A stretch of DNA of 5,428 bases from Candidatus Bathyarchaeota archaeon. GTDB lineage: Archaea; Thermoproteota; Bathyarchaeia; 40CM-2-53-6; RBG-13-38-9. Of this stretch, positions 1-5,428 are shown in pieces (positions within the stretch are counted from its first letter, which is position 1; the number at the start of each line of letters is the position of its first letter). The position numbers were made by a program, and so were the translations under genes. Under the pieces are notes generated by a model. The model saw nothing but the letters and a program-made list of their open reading frames with translations. It was not told the origin of the DNA and did no database searches. The stretch covers positions 1 to 5,428 of the forward strand of contig DAOUZW010000092.1 in assembly GCA_030671315.1 (NCBI GenBank), given 5' to 3'.

Positions 1-2
1 TT

Positions 3-215
3 CTAAAACCAAGTTTACTATGATCTTTAAAGGAATTTAATAATAATTTTGTATCAGATAAAAATTCAAGAAACGTAAAAGATCGCAAAGTTTTACAGCA
101 AATACTGGCGCAAGCAATTATTAGAACAAATAAAAACGAAGTTGAAGCTTATTTAAAATTCACAGATAGGTTTGTCAACAGTATAAGAATAAAACCGTCA
201 AAAATAGAGAAGGAA
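3..215 (+). pseudogene. Upstream part of the SNF2 helicase frame, interrupted by TGA at 21-23
   Basis: This stretch is in the same frame as the helicase coding region that follows. Before the stop it reads LKPSLL, then TGA (21-23), then SLKEFNNNF, and it stays open to the next gene segment. SNF2-family proteins typically read 'FLxPxLLGSLKEFxxxF' here, so TGA sits at the family glycine, one base from GGA. Further on, 'IIRTNKNEVEAYLKF' (about 117-161) and 'KPSKIEKELYRDLTQYVR' (192-245) match the usual 'IRRTKxxV' and 'PSxxExELYxxVxxYV' blocks between the two helicase lobes. There is no ATG, GTG or TTG in frame between the TGA and 216. The segment is clearly coding by homology. Whether it is translated depends on whether the TGA is a real nonsense mutation, a sequencing error or recoded. 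Confidence 0.72.
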
Positions 216-1091
216 TTGTACCGAGATCTAACGCAATACGTAAGAAAGAAATATTTCGAAGCTTTAGAGGAAGGTGAAGGTGGTCAAACTACAATATTTT
301 CTCTAATGACTTTACAGAGACAACTGACAAGTAGTTCGGCTGCAGTTATCAAGGCCTTGCAAAATAAAATAAAATCTAGTGCCACTTCTTCTGATATCCT
401 TGAACTCTCATACATTTTAAACAAAACACTTGAAATTCAATTAGACTCAAAAATTTCCGCGCTGCTAGACATAATTCGAGACTTGAAATCAAAGATATTG
501 ATATTTACAACTTTTATAGAAACTCAAAAAATGATTGCTAGAAAATTAAATGAACATGGATTTTCTGTTTCAATGTTTCATGGTCAAATGTCATATCAGG
601 AAAAAGAAGCGGCAATCAATAGTTTCAGAGAAGATCATCAAGTGTTAATATGTACTGAGGCGGGGAGTGAAGGTAGAAATCTACAATTTTGCAACATAGT
701 AATGAATTATGACATGCCTTGGAATCCAATGAGAGTTGAACAAAGAATAGGTAGAATTCATCGAATAGGACAAGAAAAAGATGTATTTATTTACAATTTT
801 GTAACTAAAGATACAATCGAAGATTACATATTAAAAATTCTATATGAAAAAATTAGAATGTTTCAACTGACTATTGGAGATCTAGAGTTAATATTGGGTG
901 ATGACCTAATAAACTACGAACAACGTATATTCAAAAATTATATGAATTCTGTCAATTTAAAGGATTTAAAAAATAGACTAGGGATTCTCGGAGATGATTT
1001 CTTCAAGAAAAAGAGTATCGCCGAAGACATAATTGAGTTCGATGATCGGGTTTTCAAGAATTTTGATCTTTCACCGCTAAGTAAGGTTTGA
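216..1091 (+). CDS. SNF2-family DEAD/DEAH-box helicase, C-terminal (lobe 2) portion
   Basis: This is the second RecA-like lobe of a SNF2/RapA-type ATP-dependent DNA translocase. Counting from the TTG at 216, residues 76-90 hold the 'DSKxxALLxII' lead-in and 93-110 motif IV (KILIFTTFIETQKMIARK). Motif V is TEAGSEGRNLQ at 147-157. Motif VI is QRIGRIHRIGQ at 176-186, with the arginines expected to contact ATP. Residues 200-291 form a charged helical C-terminal extension. The TTG at 216 is probably not a natural start: helicase homology continues upstream without a break, and the AAGGA before it is only one base away. The true protein should be much longer, with a DExx lobe outside the window, but an in-frame TGA at 21-23 interrupts it. 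The next gene starts four bases after the stop, so the two are likely co-transcribed. Lobe and family are certain. The biological role (repair, transcription recycling or phage defence) is not visible. Confidence 0.85.
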   Translation: MYRDLTQYVRKKYFEALEEGEGGQTTIFSLMTLQRQLTSSSAAVIKALQNKIKSSATSSDILELSYILNKTLEIQLDSKISALLDIIRDLKSKILIFTTFIETQKMIARKLNEHGFSVSMFHGQMSYQEKEAAINSFREDHQVLICTEAGSEGRNLQFCNIVMNYDMPWNPMRVEQRIGRIHRIGQEKDVFIYNFVTKDTIEDYILKILYEKIRMFQLTIGDLELILGDDLINYEQRIFKNYMNSVNLKDLKNRLGILGDDFFKKKSIAEDIIEFDDRVFKNFDLSPLSKV

Positions 1092-1095
1092 GTTT

Positions 1096-2232
1096 ATGAG
1101 TGAAATCATAAACGAAACAGGAGTTTTTAAAAGAATATCTTTAAAACGAATTCTAAATGCAATTGATAGCGAATATAAAGAGCATAATGAAATATTGGAC
1201 GTCACAATCCCTGAGGCTATGCTTGATGAGTTTGGAAGTAAATACGTAAAAATTACCAAAGATCCGAACCAAGATCCTGATTCAAATTACGTCAACATTG
1301 ACAAAGTTCTGGATACTTTCTACAGGTTTTCACAAAAAAAAGGAAAAATCACATCTTTTAGAATAATATCTAATAGAAAACCCAATGGAATTCTCGATAA
1401 GATAAGTTTCTTGAATTGTAAAGTAGAACATGGAGGCAGTTATACAACCGTAAGAAAAGCATTACTATTCCATTTCATAACTTATCTTGAACATCCACAA
1501 ATTTTTAAAAAAATATATCACTTATCAGTTGAACCTCACAAACTCAATCGTTTGAAATGGATAGAAGATAAATTCCAAAGTGAAAATATATCGCCAATTC
1601 AAAGACCACCTAACGTATTATCAAAAAACCTCCTAAAAGCAGCTTATATGAAAGCATGTAACTACCTGGAAAATGATATGCATAATGATTTGATGCAGAT
1701 AGATAAATCAAATACTCAATATGTGCTTAGTGAAGAAAATAGGATAAATAAATATTATTCAAGATTAATTGATGAGGAAGCAAGACGAATAAAAGGATTA
1801 GAAGATCAAATTAAAACTATGGAATATAAAATAAAAAAACATAAAAAAATAGGAGCGCTAGAAAAATATCTAATCCAAAAAACAAAACTATCGAAACAAA
1901 TTGAAAAAGAAAAATATGAATATCTAAATTATCTAACGGAATTAGAAAAAAAGCAGAAAAAAGATTTAAAACGAATAAAAATTAGAAATGAAATTAACTG
2001 TCAAATACAATTAATAGGTTTGAGCATAGTCAATTATTCAATTGTTAGAAAAAATCTTTTACTATATAATGGACGTTCAAAAGCCAACATTAGTATTTAT
2101 TGTAATTTGAATACGGGGATCAATGAAGATTTTATTTGTATGTCATGTAATAAACCAACTAATAGAATTGGTCTATGTACCAAATCACATGTAGTCTGTA
2201 AGAAATGCCTGAAATCATGTATGAAATGTTAA
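1096..2232 (+). CDS. Helicase-associated coiled-coil protein with Cys-rich zinc-binding tail
   Basis: This is a 378-residue soluble protein without signal peptide or membrane segments. Residues 1-200 look mixed alpha/beta and show no motif I recognise. Residues about 205-300 are very rich in Lys and Glu and should form a long coiled coil. The tail has C348-x2-C351, C361, H365, C368-x2-C371 and C375-x2-C378, enough ligands for two zinc sites. From memory, similar coiled-coil proteins ending in 'CxxCxxPTxxLHLCxxxHxxCxxC' occur next to SNF2-type helicases in bacteria and archaea, which fits the four-base gap here. It is probably a partner or specificity subunit of the upstream helicase, with the zinc tail binding nucleic acid or protein; that is inference. 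An AAGGT at 1083-1087 lies eight bases before the ATG and supports this start. The gene is extremely AT-rich, with many ATA and AAA codons. No enzymatic function can be assigned. Confidence 0.8.
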   Translation: MSEIINETGVFKRISLKRILNAIDSEYKEHNEILDVTIPEAMLDEFGSKYVKITKDPNQDPDSNYVNIDKVLDTFYRFSQKKGKITSFRIISNRKPNGILDKISFLNCKVEHGGSYTTVRKALLFHFITYLEHPQIFKKIYHLSVEPHKLNRLKWIEDKFQSENISPIQRPPNVLSKNLLKAAYMKACNYLENDMHNDLMQIDKSNTQYVLSEENRINKYYSRLIDEEARRIKGLEDQIKTMEYKIKKHKKIGALEKYLIQKTKLSKQIEKEKYEYLNYLTELEKKQKKDLKRIKIRNEINCQIQLIGLSIVNYSIVRKNLLLYNGRSKANISIYCNLNTGINEDFICMSCNKPTNRIGLCTKSHVVCKKCLKSCMKC

Positions 2233-2241
2233 GGTAACTAA

Positions 2242-2266
2242 GAAAATAAAATAGTATGATTTACTA
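2242..2266 (-). terminator. Possible weak intrinsic terminator after the CDF transporter gene
   Basis: Read on the minus strand just past the transporter stop, TAGTA-AATCA-TACTA (2266-2252) can form a five-base stem with a five-base loop, directly followed by TTTTATTTTC (2251-2242). The layout is that of a hairpin plus T-tract, but the stem has only one G-C pair. In an archaeon the T-rich run alone could serve. It lies in the 43-base gap between two convergent genes, where a terminator is expected. Confidence 0.25.
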
Positions 2267-2275
2267 GTATTAGTG

Positions 2276-3160
2276 TTAATGCTCGCTAGGAGATTTAGGA
2301 TATTCGCCTTCTTCTAATTGTATGGTTGTATGATCTATCCCGAAGTCTTCTTTAAGCATCTCAATTAAACGAGTCAATAATTCTTTTCTTTTAATTCCTT
2401 CTTTGACAATTACATGCCCACTCATGCAACACATTTTGTCTGTAGTGATACACCACACATGAAGATCATGAACGCTCTTAATTTCATCAAATTGTAATAA
2501 TCTCTTTTCTAAATCTTCTAAGTTAATATGAAAAGGTACGCCTTCAAGAAGAATATTTAGAGAGTCTCGTATTAATTTGGTAGAACTGTAAAAAATAAGT
2601 ACGCCTATGATAATGCTAATTAAAGAATCGACTTGGTACCAGCCAGTAAAAAGCATAATCAAACCGGCGAATATTGCACCTACAGAACCTAGAATATCTG
2701 CAACTACATGTAGAAAGGCTCCTTTTATGTTTAGACTCTGACTTTCTGCTTTAGAAAGTGTAAAAGCGGATAAGCCATTCGCGATCAATCCTACAGTCGC
2801 TATGAGCAGCATTTCAAAACTTTTTACTTCAACTGGATTTTGTATTCTCTGGAAGGCCTCGTAAAAGATGAAAGCAACAATGGCCCACAAGAATATGCCG
2901 TTGAGAAATGCTGCAAGGATTTCCGCACGATGATAACCGTATGTTTTTTTCATGCTGACGGGTCTTCGGGCAAACCATGACGCGATTAGTGCAAATGTAA
3001 GTGCTAAGACATCGTTTAACATGTGCCATGCGTCTGTTAATAATGCCAAGCTGTTTGTGAGAAAACTACCAATCAGTTCAACTACAAAGAAAGTAATTGT
3101 AATGGCTAAAGCTATTGCTAGATATTTTATGTTGATTTTAGATGGGGAATGGTCATGCAT
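2276..3160 (-). CDS. Cation diffusion facilitator (CzcD/ZitB-type Zn2+ efflux transporter)
   Basis: This is a 294-residue member of the cation diffusion facilitator family, a membrane antiporter that exports Zn2+ (also Co2+ or Cd2+ in relatives) in exchange for protons. About six hydrophobic segments lie at 13-35, 38-61, 80-100, 115-135, 148-172 and 177-195. The transport-site signature is present: H46/D50 (HMLND) in helix 2 and H151/D155 (HVVAD) in helix 5. The two HxxxD motifs are typical of Zn/Cd-selective members rather than Mn transporters. The cytoplasmic C-terminal domain (about 205-294) has HDLHVW at 231-236, C244/C245, H249 and H277 as likely regulatory metal ligands and the dimer interface. 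Only a short His stretch (MHDH) precedes helix 1. Length is normal for the family. No clear Shine-Dalgarno precedes the ATG. It diverges from the ZIP gene across 86 bases, suggesting joint metal-responsive control. Family certain; zinc as substrate is likely. Confidence 0.93.
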   Translation of the reverse strand: MHDHSPSKINIKYLAIALAITITFFVVELIGSFLTNSLALLTDAWHMLNDVLALTFALIASWFARRPVSMKKTYGYHRAEILAAFLNGIFLWAIVAFIFYEAFQRIQNPVEVKSFEMLLIATVGLIANGLSAFTLSKAESQSLNIKGAFLHVVADILGSVGAIFAGLIMLFTGWYQVDSLISIIIGVLIFYSSTKLIRDSLNILLEGVPFHINLEDLEKRLLQFDEIKSVHDLHVWCITTDKMCCMSGHVIVKEGIKRKELLTRLIEMLKEDFGIDHTTIQLEEGEYPKSPSEH

Positions 3161-3182
3161 TAGAGATCTTACTCGAATGTAA

Positions 3183-3210
3183 TTGATTCATGGCCGTTAG
3201 ATTCTTTAAT
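3183..3210 (+). promoter_or_regulatory. Possible bacterial-type promoter for the ZIP gene
   Basis: TTGATT (3183-3188) and TTTAAT (3205-3210) are separated by 16 bases and resemble -35 and -10 boxes (four of six and five of six consensus bases). A transcript starting near 3217 would include the ribosome binding site at 3229-3237. In AT-rich DNA such matches are common, and if the host is an archaeon this reading is wrong. Confidence 0.25.
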
Positions 3211-3214
3211 GAAT
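3201..3214. promoter_or_regulatory. Imperfect palindrome, candidate operator between the two metal transporter genes
   Basis: ATTCTTTAATGAAT is a 14-base inverted repeat in which six of seven base pairs match. It overlaps the possible -10 box of the ZIP gene. A second GAAT...ATTC inverted pair lies at 3175-3189 on the transporter-export side. A metal-sensing repressor site would be expected here, but the sequence does not match a consensus I can name, and short AT-rich palindromes arise easily by chance. Confidence 0.22.
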
Positions 3215-3228
3215 AAAAGCGATGAGTT

Positions 3229-3237
3229 GAGGAAGGT
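3229..3237 (+). promoter_or_regulatory. Ribosome binding site that selects the TTG start of the ZIP gene
   Basis: GAGGAAGGT ends nine bases before the TTG at 3247 and is the best Shine-Dalgarno-like sequence in the window. An in-frame TGA at 3223-3225 rules out a start further upstream. The next in-frame ATG (3271) is too far from this site and would cut into the first membrane helix. Confidence 0.6.
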
Positions 3238-3246
3238 AAAAAAGAT

Positions 3247-4026
3247 TTGTCTGAATTGTTAAATGCTGTTATGGCTGTTGGAGTTGTAAGCCTTCTATCC
3301 TTGATAGGAATATTCGCTATATCCTTGAGAAAAACAACTTTAGATGGAATACTTTTTTTCCTTCTGAGTTTCTCGGCTGGTTCGATTTTAGGTGTAGCTT
3401 TCTTAGATCTATTACCTGAAGCTATAGAATTGTTTGGAATGGAAAAAATTTCTGTAATGATTTTTTATGTTACGTTTGGATTTCTATCATTCTTTTTTCT
3501 GGAGCGATTTGTATATTGGTTTCATGGTCATTTTCATGGATATGATGATGAAGATGTTCATGAGAAAATTACTGTAAAGAGATTCGTTTATCTTAATCTT
3601 ATTGGAGACTCGATTCATAATTTTATTGATGGAATGATTATTGCAGGAAGTTTTCTAATAAGCACAACAATGGGCATTGCCTCAACGATAGCTGTAATTT
3701 TTCATGAACTGCCTCAGGAAATAGGCGATTTTGGCGTACTAGTCTATGGAGGATTGTCACGTCAGAGAGCTTTGTTCTTCAATTTTCTATCTGCATTGAT
3801 GGCGTTTCTAGGTATCTTTATCGTCTACTATTTGTCAACGAACATAGGAAACTTCGTAGGAGTATTAATCGCCATAGGTGCAGGTGGCTTTACATATTTA
3901 GCTGCATCTGAATTGATTCCTGAAATTCAAAAAGAAGAAGATCTCAGGAGATCAATATTCCAATTTATTTTATTTATTTCTGGGGTCATCATGATTTGGG
4001 TTCTAGGAATTATTTTTGTAGAGTAA
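3247..4026 (+). CDS. ZIP family divalent metal (Zn2+/Fe2+) transporter
   Basis: This is a 259-residue ZIP-family membrane transporter, which normally moves Zn2+ or Fe2+ into the cytoplasm. Eight hydrophobic segments are visible: about 6-26, 35-57, 68-90, 113-137, 143-165, 176-197, 200-222 and 238-257. Helix 4 carries the HNxxDG metal site (H124, N125, D128, G129). Helix 5 carries HELPQEIGD (H153, E154, Q157, E158, D161), where many relatives have a second His instead of Q157. The loop between helices 3 and 4 is a His/Asp-rich metal-binding stretch with H93, H95, H97 and H105. Translation starts at TTG, supported by a good ribosome binding site. The gene diverges from a zinc exporter gene, so the pair probably balances intracellular zinc. 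Family certain; metal preference and direction are inferred from relatives. Confidence 0.93.
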   Translation: MSELLNAVMAVGVVSLLSLIGIFAISLRKTTLDGILFFLLSFSAGSILGVAFLDLLPEAIELFGMEKISVMIFYVTFGFLSFFFLERFVYWFHGHFHGYDDEDVHEKITVKRFVYLNLIGDSIHNFIDGMIIAGSFLISTTMGIASTIAVIFHELPQEIGDFGVLVYGGLSRQRALFFNFLSALMAFLGIFIVYYLSTNIGNFVGVLIAIGAGGFTYLAASELIPEIQKEEDLRRSIFQFILFISGVIMIWVLGIIFVE

Positions 4027-4027
4027 A

Positions 4028-4102
4028 ATGGTAGAAAAGGAATTTGTCGAAGAGAAATATGTTGATCTGAATTCAAAGCATGTGCTATTGTGTGGTTATT
4101 AA
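4028..4102 (+). pseudogene. 24-codon open frame, possible remnant of a TrkA-N/RCK-domain gene
   Basis: The frame begins with ATG two bases after the ZIP stop and encodes 24 residues ending in NSKHVLLCGY before TAA. 'KHVxxCGYG' is the typical first strand of the NAD-binding TrkA-N/RCK domain of potassium channels and transporters, where a GxGxxG loop should follow. Here the frame stops instead, and its last four bases overlap the antisense 3' end of hisF. It could be a decayed fragment left at a recombination junction, a real microprotein, or chance. There is no convincing ribosome binding site of its own. The similarity is from memory and short, so this is tentative. Confidence 0.2.
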
Positions 4103-4869
4103 TTGTCGATAATCACATCTATTCCTTTATTTTTCAGAAACTCTTTTGTCTGTTTTATTGAAAACATTCTGAAATGAAAGATGGACGCAGCCAAGAGGGT
4201 TGTAGCTCCACCATCCACTACCGCTTCATACAAATGTTCTAATTTTCCTGCACCACCAGAGGCAACAATGGGGATTTTAACAGAATCTGCAATAGCTCTG
4301 GTGAAAGGAATATCATATCCAGCTAATGTGCCATCACCATCCATGCTTGTGGGCAGCAATTCCCCCGCTCCCAGCAATTCGCATTTTTTCGCCCATTCAA
4401 CAGCATCAATTTCAGTCCCTTCAGTACCACCTTTTATAACAACTTCAAAACCTGAGGGTAGCTTTGAATTTCTTCTTCCATCTATGGCGACAACAATTTT
4501 CTCTTTACCGAATTTATCCGATGCTTCTTTGATTATTTCTGGATTTTTAACGGCAGAGGTGTTTATTGATACCTTGGATACACCAAGATCGAAGAGTTCT
4601 GCCATATCATCTATTTTTGATATTCCTCCCCCAACTGTGAGGGGTATAGTAATAGCTTGAAGTACATTCTTTACCCACTGTAGTCTTGTTTTTCTGCCTT
4701 CCAAAGTGGCTGCGATATCAAGCATTGCAAGTTCATCTGCACCTTCCTTTTCGTAATATTTAGCATTCTCAACAGGGTCGCCAGCATCACGAATGTTAAC
4801 GAAATGAACACCTTTGACAACTCTTCCATTTTTCATGTCAAGACAGGGCATTATTTTGACTTTAACCAT
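4099..4869 (-). CDS. hisF: Imidazole glycerol phosphate synthase, cyclase subunit HisF
   Basis: HisF is the (beta/alpha)8-barrel cyclase of histidine biosynthesis. It uses ammonia delivered by the HisH glutaminase to turn PRFAR into imidazole glycerol phosphate and AICAR in the cytoplasm. The 256-residue length is normal. Catalytic D11 (PCLDMKNGRVVKG, with K19) and D130 (VVAIDGRR) are both present, as are the phosphate-binding glycines at 80-82 (VGGGI) and 204-208 (SGGAG) and the end motif AASIFHF. Compared with the commonest HisF sequence, it has LLPTSMDGDGT (171-181) instead of LLTSxDRDGT-like residues, and GTEID instead of TGxD near 151-155. These are subgroup differences rather than losses of catalytic residues. 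A GTGA six bases before the ATG is a weak Shine-Dalgarno. No hisH, hisA or hisI lies nearby. An ArsP-type permease is 81 bases upstream on the same strand. Role in histidine synthesis is the simplest reading. Confidence 0.95.
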   Translation of the reverse strand: MVKVKIMPCLDMKNGRVVKGVHFVNIRDAGDPVENAKYYEKEGADELAMLDIAATLEGRKTRLQWVKNVLQAITIPLTVGGGISKIDDMAELFDLGVSKVSINTSAVKNPEIIKEASDKFGKEKIVVAIDGRRNSKLPSGFEVVIKGGTEGTEIDAVEWAKKCELLGAGELLPTSMDGDGTLAGYDIPFTRAIADSVKIPIVASGGAGKLEHLYEAVVDGGATTLLAASIFHFRMFSIKQTKEFLKNKGIDVIIDN

Positions 4870-4950
4870 AATTCTTCACGTTCTAAGCAATAGAGATCTT
4901 TCTGATATTCATTCAAAATGTATCTAATTAGTTCATCGTATAGGCGTTAC

Positions 4951-5428
4951 TTATTTTAGGTTAGAGAAAAATGTTTGAGCGATTAACCCTGCGATTGGTG
5001 GGAATAAGAATGTGCTGGCTAGACGAATAAGTGTGAATTTCCAACCCAGAATTCCTATCTCCATTGGGAGTCTACTTACTGCCCATAATGACCATGAGGT
5101 TAGAAATGCTACCATCGTTCCAATACTAGCTCCCGCACTAAGTAGACCTGCTGCTATAGGTAAACTGACATAAGGTCCGCCTGGGGAAAGACCGCCAGCA
5201 ACTGTACCAATCAATATTCCTTTCAAACCTGATTCTGTACCAATCCATTGAGATAATACTTCACTCGGTACCAGAACCTGAACCATTCCTGCCGTAACAA
5301 AAGATAAAATCAGCAAAGGAAAAATCTGTATAATCATCTCCAAAGCCGACTTCAATCCTGTAATATGCAGTCCGCCTTTCTGATATCCTATGATGAGTAG
5401 GATGACAGTGATCACTCCCATTATGATT
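4951..5428 (-). CDS. Half-size ArsP/DUF318-type permease
   Basis: This hydrophobic protein has about 156 residues if the ATG at 5421-5419 is the start. The frame stays open to the window edge, so a slightly earlier start is possible. Membrane segments lie near 2-13, 27-50, 64-80, 84-110 and 128-152. The motif GGLSPGGPYVSLPI (76-89) followed by a Ser/Trp-rich helix (SWSLWAVSRLP, 109-119) is typical of short members of the predicted permease family PF03773. Full-length members (ArsP) are about twice as long and export organoarsenicals. Half-size proteins presumably pair up, sometimes with an adjacent second half-gene, which here would lie beyond the window end. The substrate is unknown. HisF follows 81 bases downstream on the same strand, but nothing links the two functionally. 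Family assignment is fairly sure; the start and function are not. Confidence 0.8.
   Translation of the reverse strand, partial: IIMGVITVILLIIGYQKGGLHITGLKSALEMIIQIFPLLILSFVTAGMVQVLVPSEVLSQWIGTESGLKGILIGTVAGGLSPGGPYVSLPIAAGLLSAGASIGTMVAFLTSWSLWAVSRLPMEIGILGWKFTLIRLASTFLFPPIAGLIAQTFFSNLK

Noticed and set aside
1077..1259. 60-codon minus-strand frame opposite the start of the coiled-coil protein gene
   Set aside because: It is antisense to the junction of two well-supported plus-strand genes and has no recognisable motif.
2829..3182. Open frames of 66 and 76 codons overlapping the cation diffusion facilitator gene
   Set aside because: Both overlap conserved membrane helices of the transporter in other frames and have no protein-like features.
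4181..4660. 159-codon open frame on the plus strand opposite hisF
   Set aside because: It lies entirely antisense to a well-conserved hisF and its translation resembles no family; it is a shadow frame.
3161..4900. The 10-mer TAGAGATCTT at 3161-3170 and 4891-4900, each upstream of a minus-strand gene
   Set aside because: Several shared 10-mers are expected by chance in 5.4 kb of AT-rich DNA, and the distance to the start codon differs (0 versus 21 bases).
4870..4950. The 81-base gap between the permease and hisF, checked for a promoter, small gene or riboswitch
   Set aside because: Only a weak ribosome binding site for hisF is visible. No convincing promoter, hairpin with T-tract or open frame was found.

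Overview
The window is AT-rich DNA from a prokaryote, with compact genes, short intergenic gaps and Shine-Dalgarno-like sequences before some starts. Arginine is mostly AGA/AGG, and ATA isoleucine codons are common. That usage fits many archaea but also AT-rich bacteria, and the sequence alone does not settle the domain. No rRNA, tRNA, CRISPR array or insertion sequence is visible.

Region 1 (1-2232, plus strand) is a two-gene module. It begins with the C-terminal part of a SNF2-family helicase whose N-terminal half lies outside the window. Four bases after the helicase stop comes a 378-residue protein with a long charged coiled coil and a Cys-rich zinc-binding tail. The helicase frame carries an in-frame TGA at 21-23, exactly where the family has a glycine (LLG-SLKEF). 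The gene is therefore either broken, wrongly sequenced or recoded. This module is clearly more AT-rich than what follows and looks like accessory, possibly defence-related, DNA. The function of the pair is not established.

Region 2 (2233-4026) is a divergent metal-homeostasis pair: a CzcD-type cation diffusion facilitator on the minus strand (export) and a ZIP-family transporter on the plus strand (usually uptake). They share an 86-base intergenic region with a possible promoter and an imperfect palindrome. A 24-codon open frame follows the ZIP gene and ends in a sequence like the start of a TrkA-N/RCK domain; it may be a gene remnant.

Region 3 (4099-5428, minus strand) holds a half-size permease of the ArsP/DUF318 type, reaching the window edge, followed downstream by hisF. 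HisF is the cyclase subunit of imidazole glycerol phosphate synthase in histidine synthesis. No other his gene is in the window.

All major genes belong to known families. The points most worth a second look are the TGA at a family glycine and the helicase plus coiled-coil/zinc-tail pair.
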